Shown here one piece after another: positions 18,094-28,083 of a stretch of DNA of 64,000 bases; the stretch's first letter is position 1, and every line of letters begins with the position of its first letter. A model generated the notes under the pieces. The model saw only the letters and a program-made list of their open reading frames with translations, was not told where the DNA came from and searched no databases. Source of the DNA: Terriglobus roseus DSM 18391 (lineage in GTDB: Bacteria; Acidobacteriota; Terriglobia; Terriglobales; Acidobacteriaceae); assembly GCF_000265425.1 (NCBI RefSeq), contig NC_018014.1:2046001-2110000 (forward strand). Reading direction: 5' to 3'. The translations under genes were made by a program, and so were the position numbers.

Positions 18094-20859
18094 CTAGTGT
18101 GTCGCTTCGCCTGCCGGACTGTCTTGCGAGGTGGCCGGCGCCGCGGGTTGAGCGGGTGTCGCGGGACTGTGGTGTGCCGGAACGACGGCAGCAGGTGCCA
18201 CGGCGGTGGTGACGACGGATGGATCATCGCGCAGTTTGAGATAGAGCGTGCGATTGTCTGCGGGGCGTGGCACAGGTAGCGCCTCGCCGGCAAAGCCCAT
18301 CGGAACTGCGATGGGTTGCGTGAAGTCGCTGTCTGCGGCGATCGAGTCGACCAGGAAGAGGTTGGCACCAGTCATCTGGCATCCAGTCTCCGGCAATGTG
18401 GCATCCTCCGCGAGGGGCTGCACCGTCCGTGTCGAGGCTTTGGTGCAGGTGATCGCCGTGATGGTTGGCGTACGGACGAGCGTTCCCAACGAGATCCAGT
18501 CTCCGACTGTGCCATCCTCCGAGAGCGCACGAAGTTGCAGCGGGCCGAAGGCGGACGGGCCGAAGGATTTTGCAGGGGAGAGGAAGGCGATTGCCGTGCG
18601 GTTGTCCTGGAGGACGAGCGAGCCCTCGCCAAGTGAGAGCGTGGTTTTGAGCGAGCCATCCGCGAGAGCGATCTCGACCTTTTGCGACCGCTGGAAGCGT
18701 GCAGGGAACTCCGATCGCAGGGCGATGGTGACCTTCGCGTTGAGCGGTACGTCGTCCTTGCTGCCCAAAGTCAGTGGAAGTCCGGGCTGACCGTCCGGCT
18801 TGACCGAGGTGCTGAGCAGCCGGAGAGAGGGGCGTGCTGCGTCGACCGTGTAGGGAACGGTAAGGGTGCGGCCATCCGCGAGGAAAGCTTCCGCGATACC
18901 GGTTTCGCCGGCTGTCGTCAGGGGAAGCTTTGCCTTTGCGTCCTTACCGGGAGTCGGCGTTCCTGCGAGGCGAAGATCCTTGCCGTTCGCGGGCTGCTCC
19001 TCCGTGGGTTTGTAGTCAGCGCCAGCGAGGCGGACGGACTTAACGTTGTTGAGGCCGCTGCCGGAGAGCATGGCGAAGTGATCGCCGGAGTGGATGTGCA
19101 GCGTTGCGAGGCGTGTGGCGTCCGAGTAGGACGTTGCAGCGACTTTCTCGACGTTGGGCGTACCGTACTGATGGACAAGCAGGTGCATGCTGCCCGGTGC
19201 CGCCTTTTCGAGTGGGACCTGAACCTCAACAGCCTGCGGCGCTTTGATGTCGGGACCGCTGACCTGCTTCCACTGGAGTGGAAGGCCGTGGCCGCCCTGA
19301 TCGAGGTCAACCTCTGAGGTGCATGCGGTTCCGTCGGCGTGGAGCATCAACTGATTCATGCGGCCGGCGATGAGGTCAGAGTGGCTTGCAGCATTCCAGC
19401 CGCCGCCTATCCGCCGCTGCAGCGGCACAGTGACGCCGGAGAAGTTATCAAAGCCCCACGAGCCCCGCAGCGTACCGGTAACGATGAGATCGCCCGTAGA
19501 ATCTACGGCGCCGCCCTGCAGGGTCGCGGTGGACTTTGCGGAGTTCGGTGCCTGAGCAGTGGTCTTGTTGGCAGCGGAGGCACGCATGCCCGTGGGGTTC
19601 TCGACGGAATCGCGTGCTTCCGGAGCGGCCACTGCCAGCGGTTTGCGTTCGGGCGCATTCGTCAGAACCAGACCGCCTTCGAAGGCGTCCGGAGCCAGCG
19701 GCAGATCGGTTTTGCCACCGAAGGTCGCGCCATTGTTCAGGTGCAGGACCAGATCGTGCGCGAAGCCAGTTGCGAAGACGAGTGGCGCGCCTTCCAGCGG
19801 CAGGACCATGGAGGGCTGCAGGAGGCAGGAGACGTGCGCCGCATCCTGCAGACGGAGCGGGGGCGCTACCGATGACTGAATGGCCGGTAGAGCGACGACG
19901 ATGACCGACTTGGGGTTGTGGAAGGAGGGTGGAGTGTTGAGACGCAGATTGAGCGTTTCGTCGTCCGGGAAGGCGATGGCGGGGATGTACTGAAACTGGG
20001 CCGTGTGGATGCCGTTCATCAGACGAACGAGGTCGATGACGGTTCCAACGTAGGCGGAGTAGACGCCTGAGCCGCTGGCCATGGGCGTTCCGGCGACGGC
20101 GCCGATGAGGTTTGCCGAATCGCCGGAGGTCAGCATGGACGCGAGGGTCTGTCCGTGACCGTCATCCAGGAGGAGCTGTGTGCCCGTCTGGCGAAGGCAG
20201 CTCATCTGCTGATCGGCGGGCTTCTTAAAGCAGTCATCGTTTGGTTTGAGGTTGAGCGTCGCGGCGAGCTTGTGCGAGTGGTCCAGCAGGTCTGCCTGCG
20301 AACCGGCGGGCACGCGGCGAATGGCCTGGAGATAGCGCTCGATGCGCGCCTGTTCGAAGGAGGCCTCAATCAGATCCTGTGCTGCTCGTACGAATAGACC
20401 GGGACGGCCAGTCACGGCGGACTTCAAGGTCGAGTAGTCACCGCCGGTCTCTGGCGCAAGAAAGATGAGAGCCTGCTGTGCCTCTGCCGGGACGGTGACA
20501 ACCACTCCCTCAGAGCTGACCTTCTTGTCCCAGGTGTTGACGCGGGTGAACCACTTCTCTGGCGGGGGATTGGTGCTGCCGCGGAGGAAGGCGACGACCA
20601 TGATGAGCTTGACCGACTGGGTCGCCGGCAGGTCGGCATGAATGGTGAGCTTGTCGCCCGCTTGCAGGTTGGGCACCATGGCGATGGGGAGCGACTGATC
20701 ACCACGCTGGACGTGTACATCGATCTTTGGGCCGGTAAGGTCGAAGCGGCCGCCTGTGGCGCCTTGTGCGTGTGCAGAGAAGCAGCAGGACGCAGATGCT
20801 GCGAGCAGCACCGCGGATCGTAGGACAGTTCGAAACGTATTTTTCTGTGCTGCAGCCAT
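18094..20859 (-). CDS. Large secreted protein of unknown function
   Basis: 921 aa. An N-terminal signal peptide (about residues 10-32: TVLRSAVLLAASASCCFSAHAQ) predicts export. The mature protein is rich in beta-strand-like sequence, with Ig/IPT-like segments in the C-terminal half (FAMLSGSGLNNVKSVRLAG, CQMTGANLFLVDSI). The tail is low-complexity Ala/Pro/Thr. I see no catalytic motif. It is the last gene of a minus-strand set behind a MacA-type adaptor and an ATPase, with only 71 bp between. A role linked to that transporter, in the position where the permease is usually found, is an inference. Confidence 0.7.
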   Translation of the reverse strand: MAAAQKNTFRTVLRSAVLLAASASCCFSAHAQGATGGRFDLTGPKIDVHVQRGDQSLPIAMVPNLQAGDKLTIHADLPATQSVKLIMVVAFLRGSTNPPPEKWFTRVNTWDKKVSSEGVVVTVPAEAQQALIFLAPETGGDYSTLKSAVTGRPGLFVRAAQDLIEASFEQARIERYLQAIRRVPAGSQADLLDHSHKLAATLNLKPNDDCFKKPADQQMSCLRQTGTQLLLDDGHGQTLASMLTSGDSANLIGAVAGTPMASGSGVYSAYVGTVIDLVRLMNGIHTAQFQYIPAIAFPDDETLNLRLNTPPSFHNPKSVIVVALPAIQSSVAPPLRLQDAAHVSCLLQPSMVLPLEGAPLVFATGFAHDLVLHLNNGATFGGKTDLPLAPDAFEGGLVLTNAPERKPLAVAAPEARDSVENPTGMRASAANKTTAQAPNSAKSTATLQGGAVDSTGDLIVTGTLRGSWGFDNFSGVTVPLQRRIGGGWNAASHSDLIAGRMNQLMLHADGTACTSEVDLDQGGHGLPLQWKQVSGPDIKAPQAVEVQVPLEKAAPGSMHLLVHQYGTPNVEKVAATSYSDATRLATLHIHSGDHFAMLSGSGLNNVKSVRLAGADYKPTEEQPANGKDLRLAGTPTPGKDAKAKLPLTTAGETGIAEAFLADGRTLTVPYTVDAARPSLRLLSTSVKPDGQPGLPLTLGSKDDVPLNAKVTIALRSEFPARFQRSQKVEIALADGSLKTTLSLGEGSLVLQDNRTAIAFLSPAKSFGPSAFGPLQLRALSEDGTVGDWISLGTLVRTPTITAITCTKASTRTVQPLAEDATLPETGCQMTGANLFLVDSIAADSDFTQPIAVPMGFAGEALPVPRPADNRTLYLKLRDDPSVVTTAVAPAAVVPAHHSPATPAQPAAPATSQDSPAGEATH

Positions 20860-20930
20860 CGTTCCCAGTTTAGACGCTGGGATGCCTTCGTCGGTGCTTG
20901 TCGTGCTGTGGCGGGAAAGTGAGACGACAA

Positions 20931-21692
20931 CTAGACGGCAGCGGCTGCCTTGCGCGGCGAGGGATGGTCGCTGGCAATGACGCCGTCGCGAATGGTGACC
21001 ACGCGGTTGGCGTGTTCTGCAATATCCGGCTCGTGTGTGACGAGGACGATGGTGTTGCCCTGGCGGTGCAGGTCTTCGAAGAGCGCCATGATTTCGACAC
21101 CGGTTTTTGAGTCGAGGTTTCCCGTTGGCTCGTCGGCCAGGATGATGGACGGGGAATTGACGAGGGCGCGCGCGATGGCGACACGCTGGCGCTGACCGCC
21201 GGACATCTCATTCGGCTTGTGATCCATGCGGGTGCCGAGGCCTACTGATTCAAGCACAGCCTTGGCGCGAATGATGCGGTCAGTGGCGTTGGTGCCGTTG
21301 TAGATGAGTGGCAGTTCCACATTGTGCAGGGCAGTGGCGCGCGCGAGGAGGTTGAACGTCTGGAAGACGAAACCGATCTCCTTGTTACGGATGCGTGCGA
21401 GTTCGTCGTCGGAGAGGCGCGAGACGTCATGACCGTTGAGGCAGTAGCTGCCCTGCGAGGGCGAGTCGAGACAGCCGATGAGGTTCATCAGTGTGCTCTT
21501 ACCGCTACCGGACGGTCCCATGATGGCGACGTACTCGTTGCGGCGGATGCGGAGATTGACGCCGCGGAGAGCGTGCACCTCCTGCTCGCCCATGACGTAG
21601 GTCTTCCACAGATTCTCTGTGACGATCACTTCGCCGGGGTCGCACGCCACGACATGGTTGGTCACGGTGCTGGTTGCTGTCGCCATACTCAC
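20931..21692 (-). CDS. ABC transporter ATP-binding protein (MacB/LolD type)
   Basis: 253 aa. It contains [20 protein letters not shown], Walker [10 protein letters not shown], the Q-loop FVFQTFNLL, signature [15 protein letters not shown], Walker [14 protein letters not shown] and H-loop LVTHEPD. The MxGLDSPSxG-like segment and overall pattern match the MacB/LolD subfamily, whose ATPases power periplasm-facing mechanotransmission rather than simple import. AAAGGTGAG precedes the start. It follows the MacA-like adaptor by 48 bp. No fused or separate MacB permease is present in the window. Confidence 0.88.
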   Translation of the reverse strand: MSMATATSTVTNHVVACDPGEVIVTENLWKTYVMGEQEVHALRGVNLRIRRNEYVAIMGPSGSGKSTLMNLIGCLDSPSQGSYCLNGHDVSRLSDDELARIRNKEIGFVFQTFNLLARATALHNVELPLIYNGTNATDRIIRAKAVLESVGLGTRMDHKPNEMSGGQRQRVAIARALVNSPSIILADEPTGNLDSKTGVEIMALFEDLHRQGNTIVLVTHEPDIAEHANRVVTIRDGVIASDHPSPRKAAAAV

Positions 21693-21740
21693 CTTTGCAG
21701 TCTACTGCGCCGCGGTCACGCGACCGCAGGGTTGCCTTTG

Positions 21741-23141
21741 TTACGACGAGGTTTCTGCCGTTTCGGGCGTGGTGTCGCGTTTGATGGAGCTTCCACTGGC
21801 GAGTGAGCGAAGAATCTTATAGCGGCCGGTGACGACCTCATCGCCAGCCTGCAGACCATCCGTTACCTGGATGTCGGTGGAACCGGTAATGCCGGTCTTT
21901 ACCGGCCGGAAGTAGGCGCGCAGCTTGCCGTTCTCGTTCTTGACGACGTAGACGCCCTGTTCCTTCTTCGCGTTCTTCGTGTTGCTTGCCGCGGATGCCG
22001 TGTCGCCTTCCGGCGCCTTGCCGTGGTTCTTCGCGAGGACGGCTTCGGCGGCGGGATCGCGCGAGACAAGCGCTTGTAGTGGAAGGATGACGGCGTTCGA
22101 GACGGAGGCGGTGCGGACCTTTGCGGTGGCGGAGAGGCCTGGGCGAAGCTCGTCGTTGTTCTGACCGCTGACGTTGTCGAGTGTGACAACGACCTTGAAG
22201 TCCTTGGCCTCTTCCGTGCCGGTGGTGGACTGCGAGGTCGCGATGCCGGTGGTGCGGAGGAGAGCCTGGTCGCCTACTTCTGTGACGTGGCCGTGGAAGA
22301 TGCGGCCGGGCAGGGCATCGACGGTGACGTCAACGGCCTGGTCCATCTTGACGTTGATGACGTCGGTTTCGTCGACCTTGACCTCTGCGGTGATGACGGA
22401 CATGTCTGCGATGGTCATCAGGGTCGATCCCTGCGCGTTCTGAATGCCGGTGACCATCGTCTCGCCCTCGCGGACGGGGACGTTGGTGACCAGGCCATCA
22501 TAGGGTGCGCGGGAGATGGTCTTGTCGAGTGCGTCGAAGTTGGCTCGCTGTGATGCGACCTGCTGGTTGACGTGAGCGCGCGAGGAGTCCGTCTGCGCCT
22601 TTGACTGGGCGAGTGCGGCCTCGCGCTGCTGAACAGTGGCAGCGCTGACGTCGTAAGCAGCCTTCTTGGAGTCGTAGTCCTGCTTTGCGACGAGCTTCTC
22701 TTTGTAGAGGGACTCATAGCGATCGATGTCGAACTTTTTCTGCTGGAGATCGGCGCGGGACTGGGCGAGGTTTGCCTCGGCAGTCTTCTCTGCGGCGACG
22801 TAGCTGTTGACGTCTGTCTTTACCGAGGCGATGTTTGCGGCCTGGGAGGCGACGGTAGCTGTGGGCTGAACGCTTTCCAGCGTTGCGAGCACCTGGCCCC
22901 GCTTCACATGATCGCCCTCTTTGGCGTAGAGGTGCGTGATGCGGCCAAAGGCCGTTGCGCCGATGTTGACGTATGTCTTGGGCTTGATCTGGCCGGTCCC
23001 GGTGACGATGGAGGTGAGATCCTCGCGCTGGATCTTCGCCGTGGTGACGGCGATGACGCCGGCGCGGCTTTTATAGATACTTCCACCCACAATGGCGGCC
23101 AGGACAAGGACCCCAGCCACGATCAGCAACACTTTCTTCAT
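21741..23141 (-). CDS. Periplasmic adaptor (MacA-like membrane fusion protein)
   Basis: 466 aa. A single N-terminal membrane anchor (VLLIVAGVLVLAAIVGGSIYKS) is followed by a lipoyl half-motif (GTGQIKPKTYVNIGATAFGRITHLYAKEGDHVKRGQVLATLE), a coiled-coil hairpin (about residues 105-195), the second lipoyl half (APYDGLVTNVPVREGETMV) and beta-barrel/membrane-proximal domains. These proteins bridge an inner-membrane ABC transporter to an outer-membrane channel. It is the first gene of the adaptor-ATPase-secreted protein set. Confidence 0.88.
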   Translation of the reverse strand: MKKVLLIVAGVLVLAAIVGGSIYKSRAGVIAVTTAKIQREDLTSIVTGTGQIKPKTYVNIGATAFGRITHLYAKEGDHVKRGQVLATLESVQPTATVASQAANIASVKTDVNSYVAAEKTAEANLAQSRADLQQKKFDIDRYESLYKEKLVAKQDYDSKKAAYDVSAATVQQREAALAQSKAQTDSSRAHVNQQVASQRANFDALDKTISRAPYDGLVTNVPVREGETMVTGIQNAQGSTLMTIADMSVITAEVKVDETDVINVKMDQAVDVTVDALPGRIFHGHVTEVGDQALLRTTGIATSQSTTGTEEAKDFKVVVTLDNVSGQNNDELRPGLSATAKVRTASVSNAVILPLQALVSRDPAAEAVLAKNHGKAPEGDTASAASNTKNAKKEQGVYVVKNENGKLRAYFRPVKTGITGSTDIQVTDGLQAGDEVVTGRYKILRSLASGSSIKRDTTPETAETSS

Positions 23142-23365
23142 AAGTCGCTTTACCTGTATGCCGCGGTCGGCCGTTCGTCGAATGAGCCAAGCGGTTCAAC
23201 ATCTAATACGCGGCATGGCTGGAAAATGTTCCGCCCTAGCAATTGCTTAGTTGCTGCGCGATGTGTGCACGCCATTTCGACTGCACTTCGTCCAAGATGA
23301 TAGCAGCGCAATTTGGCGCGGCGGTAAGCTTTTGTGTTGTGGGGGTGGCGAATCTCCTGCGATGC

Positions 23366-23394
23366 TTGCCCACCCGTTTATCGGACTTTACAAT
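23366..23394 (+). promoter_or_regulatory. Probable sigma70 promoter of the GWxTD gene
   Basis: TTGCCC (23366-23371) and TACAAT (23389-23394) with a 17-bp spacer, about 40 bp before the start codon at 23435. The flanking 293-bp divergent gap (23142-23434) holds no gene. Confidence 0.55.
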
Positions 23395-23434
23395 ACATTG
23401 ACCCGGGCTTCGGCCCGCGTGGAGTTGCAGGGCG

Positions 23435-25195
23435 ATGAGCAGAGCAGTTTGGCAGGGTTGGATCGGTGCTGCGGCACTGATGTTGGGTGGACTATCCGCG
23501 GTGAGCCACGCCCGCGCACAGGCGTCAAACGTGACGCCGACGCCCACGGGGGAGACCACGCCGACTGTGAACAAGTCTGCACCGCCGGAAGAGCGCCCCG
23601 ACCCGATGAAGCGTCGGTTGAGCGATCGTGAGCGTATTCAGCAGCAGAAATACCTGAAGAACGAATTGAAGCCGGACGGCACCTTCAAGAAGTGGTTGGA
23701 GCAAGACGTCGTCTGGATCATCTCGGACCAGGAGATTTCCGCGTTCAAATCGCTGAAGAACGATGAAGAGCGCGAGAACTTCATTGAGAACTTCTGGCTG
23801 CGTCGCAATCCGAATCCGGATTCGCCGGACAACGAGTTCCGCGAGCAGCACTATGCGCGTATTGCGTATGCGAATGAGCATTTTGCGGCGGGCAAGCCGG
23901 GATGGAAGACCGATCGCGGTCACATCTACATTGCCTGGGGCAAGCCGGATTCGATCGACTCGCACCCGAGCGGCGGATCGTATGACCGCCCGATGGAAGA
24001 GGGCGGCGGTACAACGTCCACCTTCCCGTTTGAAGTGTGGCACTACCGTTACGCCGAGGGCCTGGGCGACAACGTTGATCTGGAGTTCGTCGATACCTGC
24101 CAGTGCAACGACTATCACATGACTATCGATCGTTCAGAGAAGGACGCGCTGAAGTATGTTGCTGGCGCGGGCGCGACTCTGTACGAGCAGACTGGTCAGG
24201 CTACGCGTGCCGATCGTATGAACGGCGGCCTGGAGCAGTTGGGCAAGGGCCCGATGTCGACCTCGCAGCAGTCGAAGCAGTTCGATCGCATCTCGCTGTT
24301 TGCGAAGGCGCTTGCAGCTCCGCCGATCAAGTTCAAGGACATGGAGCAGTACATCACGTCGGCGCAGATCCTGAAGGGACCGCCGTTCCTGTTCGATGTG
24401 CGCACCGACTATGTCAAGGTGACGAACGATACCGTCCTGGTGCCGGTGACACTGCAGATCCAGAATAAGGACATCACCTTCCAGACGAAGGACAACGTTT
24501 CTACGGGAACGGTCAATATTCTGGGGCAGGTGTCGAACATCAACCACCGGATTGTTCAGACGTTTGAGGACACCGTGAACGTCCAGGTGCCTTCGGAGTT
24601 CCTGGCGAAGACGCAAGCGAACAAGAATATGTACTGGAAGGCGCTGCCTCTGCGCCCGGGTATGTACAAGGTCGACATCGTCATCAAGGACGTCAACAAT
24701 CCGGAGCACATTGGAACGTGGCGCCGTTCGGTGAACGTGCCGAAGTATGACGATGACCGTCTGTCCGCATCTTCGTTGATTCTGGCGTCGAGCATGGCGC
24801 GCGTGCCGTCGAAGGAGATCGGCGCTGGTTCGTTCGTGATCGGCAACACGAAGGTGATTCCGAGCGTTTCGGCTAACCCATCGCTGCCGGTGATCTTTAA
24901 GAAGAGCGGCAATCTGAACTTCTGGATGCAGGTTTATAACCTGGGCATCGATGAAAAGAGCAAGCAGAACAACGCCGAGATCCAGTACCAGGTGACCGAC
25001 CTGGCGACGAATAAGTTCGTTCTGGATACGACGGAATCGACAGCGAAGACGAACCCGAATGCAGACCAGGTGACGCTGGAAAAGAGCCTGCCGCTTGGCA
25101 GCCTGCAGCCGGGTAAGTATTCGCTGGCCATCAAGATCAATGATGGAGTTTCAAAGCAGCAAATTTCGCAGACTGCTCCCTTCGTTATTGAGTAG
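23435..25195 (+). CDS. Exported GWxTD-domain protein
   Basis: 586 aa with an N-terminal signal peptide (to about residue 29, ending SHARAQA). The defining GWKTD is at residues 156-160, in HFAAGKPGWKTDRGHIYIAWGKPDSID, preceded by the conserved FIENFWLRRNPNPDS segment. The GWxTD domain is widespread in Acidobacteriota and some other phyla; its function is not established. The C-terminal half (from about residue 300) looks beta-sandwich-like (VTLQIQNKDITFQT, KYSLAIKINDGVS). It is followed on the same strand by an Oar-like outer-membrane protein. Confidence 0.85.
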   Translation: MSRAVWQGWIGAAALMLGGLSAVSHARAQASNVTPTPTGETTPTVNKSAPPEERPDPMKRRLSDRERIQQQKYLKNELKPDGTFKKWLEQDVVWIISDQEISAFKSLKNDEERENFIENFWLRRNPNPDSPDNEFREQHYARIAYANEHFAAGKPGWKTDRGHIYIAWGKPDSIDSHPSGGSYDRPMEEGGGTTSTFPFEVWHYRYAEGLGDNVDLEFVDTCQCNDYHMTIDRSEKDALKYVAGAGATLYEQTGQATRADRMNGGLEQLGKGPMSTSQQSKQFDRISLFAKALAAPPIKFKDMEQYITSAQILKGPPFLFDVRTDYVKVTNDTVLVPVTLQIQNKDITFQTKDNVSTGTVNILGQVSNINHRIVQTFEDTVNVQVPSEFLAKTQANKNMYWKALPLRPGMYKVDIVIKDVNNPEHIGTWRRSVNVPKYDDDRLSASSLILASSMARVPSKEIGAGSFVIGNTKVIPSVSANPSLPVIFKKSGNLNFWMQVYNLGIDEKSKQNNAEIQYQVTDLATNKFVLDTTESTAKTNPNADQVTLEKSLPLGSLQPGKYSLAIKINDGVSKQQISQTAPFVIE

Positions 25196-25354
25196 TTTGT
25201 GGAGTAGACTGCAGGGGCAAGGCGGTACGGTACGTTTCGAGAAGAGAGCTGGCGCAAGACACGACAGCCCTGCTCCTTCTGGTTTGGTTTTCCCGGGTTC
25301 GGATGCTGGAACCCTTTGGGAGAGGCTGAGACGCGAAGAAGGTACATCCAGGCA

Positions 25355-27142
25355 GTGAAGCAGTTGACCTTGCAACACGGTGTGGTTCTGACGCTCGCAG
25401 CGCTAGCTGCCTCGGCATGCACGGGTTCGTGCGCAGAGGCACAGCTAACCCAGCGCAGTGCGGACGTGTTTGGCGCCAGCACGGTGAGTGGCATCATCCG
25501 CGATGCGGAGGGTGTGCCGCAGATGGGTGCCCTGGTCGAGGCACTGCTCCCGGATACGTCCGTGACGGCGTCTGCCATCACCGATGCGCGTGGCCGCTAC
25601 CACCTGAATCTGAGACCAGGTCGCTATCGCATTCAGGCTACGGCAGCCTTATTTCTGCCGTCTGTGCGGGATCGGCTGCAGGTGTTGCGCGGCGGTCGAA
25701 CCATTGTGAATCTGACGATGGCTACGTTGCTGGCACCCAGTGGATGGCTGCCGGCGTCGCGCCGTACGACCAGCGAGCCGAGTGACGACTGGATGTGGAC
25801 GCTGCGCTCATCGGCCGGCAGGCCGATTCTGCGTTTCGACAGCTCGGGTGGTTTGAGTTCATCTCAGCCGGACGATGAGGAGAGCAGCGGACCACTTGCG
25901 GTGTCTTCAAGCCGTCAGGAGTCGAGACGCGGTGCGTCTGGTGGCAGTGTGACGGTGAAGAGCAGCCAAGGTGGGTTTGCTCGCGGTGGCAGTCACAACG
26001 TCCTGGTGCTTACCCGTGTGAATGAGGACGGCAGTGGTGCGGTCCTTCGAACAGATCTGTCTGGCCCTCGTTCGCCTTATCCTGTAGCGCCATCGACGGA
26101 ATTGAGTGTCGGCATGCAGCGCCGTATGCCCCTGAATGGCTTCACGCGGGCTGTCCTCACGTATTCCAATCATCCCGAACTCACCTCCGGCCGCGGTATG
26201 ACCGGCATGCAGGGCGCGACTTTGCGGTCCGGGGAACGAATCGAGGTGGGCGACCTCCTCCGAATCGATGCCGGAAGCGTTATGCGCGAGAGCAATCTAG
26301 GAGGCAATGCGCTCATTGTGGAGCCATTCCTCCGGGTGTCGGCGCACGGTCCCGCGAGCATGGTGCTGGCTTACAGCATGACGCGTTCGCGCGGAACGGG
26401 AAGCCTTGATGATCTTGACCGGGTAGGTGCGCCCACTCCGATTGCCGTCATGCGGAATGGACATATGCGCCTGGAAACAGGCAGCCACCACGCGTTGTCG
26501 GCCTCTGGCGAGATTCCCGGCGGGGGCGTCATTGAAGTTGAGCTATTCCGCGATGCTTTCAGCAATCCGCTGATTGGTGGAGTTGGCTCGCTGGCGGCTG
26601 CGGACATTCCCGCGGAGGGCCTGGTTGTCGATCCTACGACGACTACCTACCGTGTCGCAGGTCGTGATTACGACAGCGTCGGGGTGCGCGCTTCCATTCG
26701 GCAGCCTGTGACGAAGTCCATGCATGTTGGAGCTGAGTTTGCGACGGGGCAGAGTCTTCGCGTTTCGCACCTGCAGAGTGCATCGATGACGGACGTGCTG
26801 AATACTCTTGCTCCTGCACAGTCGTATGCGGCGACGGCGTATGCCGATGGCAAGGTCTTGCACACGGGAACTTCCATTCGAGCCAGCTATCGCTTCCAGC
26901 CGTTGCGGACGCTGACCGCCGTAGACGGCTACCGTGTCGGGGATGAGGGAGCTTATCTCTCTTGTTCCATTCGTCAGTCTTTAGGGCATACACGCTTGCT
27001 GCCGCAGGGACTGGAGGCGGTTGTGGACGTACAGAATCTTCTCGCGCAGGGATATCAGCCGTTCTTTTCGAGTGATGGCACGACGATGTATCTTGCGCAG
27101 ACACCGCGTAGCCTCCAGGCTGGACTCTCCTTTACTTTCTAA
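25355..27142 (+). CDS. Outer-membrane protein with carboxypeptidase-regulatory-like N-terminal domain
   Basis: 595 aa from a GTG at 25355, directly before a clear signal peptide (KQLTLQHGVVLTLAALAASACTG); an in-frame TTG at 25316 is less likely. Residues about 40-105 form a CarboxypepD_reg-like beta-sandwich (STVSGIIRDAEGVPQMGALVEAL through YHLNLRPGRYRIQ). The C-terminal part alternates polar and hydrophobic residues, and the protein ends SLQAGLSFTF, a terminal Phe typical of outer-membrane beta-barrels. It resembles the ends of acidobacterial Oar-like TonB-dependent transporters but is much shorter, and no clear plug domain is visible. Confidence 0.65.
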   Translation: MKQLTLQHGVVLTLAALAASACTGSCAEAQLTQRSADVFGASTVSGIIRDAEGVPQMGALVEALLPDTSVTASAITDARGRYHLNLRPGRYRIQATAALFLPSVRDRLQVLRGGRTIVNLTMATLLAPSGWLPASRRTTSEPSDDWMWTLRSSAGRPILRFDSSGGLSSSQPDDEESSGPLAVSSSRQESRRGASGGSVTVKSSQGGFARGGSHNVLVLTRVNEDGSGAVLRTDLSGPRSPYPVAPSTELSVGMQRRMPLNGFTRAVLTYSNHPELTSGRGMTGMQGATLRSGERIEVGDLLRIDAGSVMRESNLGGNALIVEPFLRVSAHGPASMVLAYSMTRSRGTGSLDDLDRVGAPTPIAVMRNGHMRLETGSHHALSASGEIPGGGVIEVELFRDAFSNPLIGGVGSLAAADIPAEGLVVDPTTTTYRVAGRDYDSVGVRASIRQPVTKSMHVGAEFATGQSLRVSHLQSASMTDVLNTLAPAQSYAATAYADGKVLHTGTSIRASYRFQPLRTLTAVDGYRVGDEGAYLSCSIRQSLGHTRLLPQGLEAVVDVQNLLAQGYQPFFSSDGTTMYLAQTPRSLQAGLSFTF

Positions 27143-27237
27143 GTGCGCCTTGATTTTGCGACACGCTATAACCTGTGTTACATTCATCTAGTCGCGCAAC
27201 TGCGCGGCAAGCTGTGAACGGGGCATAACCTGCCCAT

Positions 27238-27255
27238 CGAAGGCGCCCGCCTTCG
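27238..27255 (+). terminator. Short hairpin after the outer-membrane protein gene
   Basis: CGAAGGCG and CGCCTTCG flank two bases, so the usable stem is six to seven GC-rich pairs. There is no T-run. It lies between the preceding stop and tRNA-Lys, so it may be a weak terminator or a processing site. Confidence 0.3.
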
Positions 27256-27302
27256 TGCCGTATCGGCCCATTCGGGTCTTCTGCCGGCTCACACCAAAAC
27301 CT

Positions 27303-27378
27303 GGACGCGTAGCTCAACTGGCAGAGCATTCGACTCTTAATCGACAGGTTGTAGGTTCGATTCCTACCGCGTCCACCA
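27303..27378 (+). tRNA. tRNA-Lys (anticodon CTT)
   Basis: Full cloverleaf: acceptor GGACGCG/CGCGTCC, D arm AGCTCAACTGGCAGAGC, anticodon loop CTCTTAA with CTT, T arm TAGGTTCGATTCCTA, and an encoded CCA at 27376-27378. The anticodon reads AAG. Confidence 0.95.
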
Positions 27379-27612
27379 ATAACTTCTCCCACAATCAAAA
27401 CGGATAAATCGTCCTCCGTGCGATCTCCGAGAAGCTCGCTCGATCTGCTTTTCTTGATGGGGATAGCAGCAGCTAGGAGCAGTCGTTGTGCTCGCGAGTA
27501 GCTGCGTGGAGCAGTCCTCTGATCGGGCCCCTCTGCCGCATCTCGCCGTAAGGTAAGTGACAGGCAGGGAAGTCCTCGATCACTTGGAATTCGCTTAAAG
27601 ATAGTTTCCTTG

Positions 27613-27641
27613 TTGACACGGGTGAGTCAGACTTGTATAAA
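27613..27641 (+). promoter_or_regulatory. Distal rRNA-operon promoter P1 (sigma70 type)
   Basis: Consensus TTGACA (27613-27618), a 17-bp spacer and TATAAA (27636-27641). It is about 815 bp upstream of the 16S 5' end. It could drive the rRNA operon with a long leader, or a separate small RNA. Confidence 0.7.
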
Positions 27642-28054
27642 AGAAAAGTCGATCAGGCGGGCGGTATGTCGCGGATCGAGTGGGTAGCCGGAAGGCAGCC
27701 TGCGGCGTAAGACTCGCGAGAGCGGCACAGCAGTCCAAGCGTTTGTCACGCGTGATTGGTATCGGGGGCCTTCGGGTCCTGGTCAATCCAAAGACAAGCC
27801 CAAGACACTGCAGTAAAGATTAGGGGCCTACGCTCCGGGACAGACGTTCGCGTTTGCTCCTTTGGATGGTTTGAGATTTCTGGTGCTGTAAAGCTGTGCG
27901 CCAAGCGCGAAGCCTTTGTGGTCTGAGGGTGGAGCGTCTGGAGTGCGAATTCGCGAGAGTCATCGCTGCTTTTAGCTATTTCCAATTCGTGGCCGCGGGC
28001 CTACGTCGACCATGAGGATCGAGAAGCGAACGAAATAGTATAGAAGCGAGCGAG

Positions 28055-28083
28055 TTGACAGGCAAGCGAAATCGCGATACTCT
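28055..28083 (+). promoter_or_regulatory. Proximal rRNA-operon promoter P2 (sigma70 type)
   Basis: Consensus TTGACA (28055-28060), a 17-bp spacer and TACTCT (28078-28083), about 370 bp upstream of 16S. Confidence 0.7.

Noticed and set aside
27132..27398. 88-aa minus-strand ORF (contains GRGRNRTYNLSIKSRML)
   Set aside because: It is the antisense of tRNA-Lys; this peptide is a recurrent misannotation in genomes.
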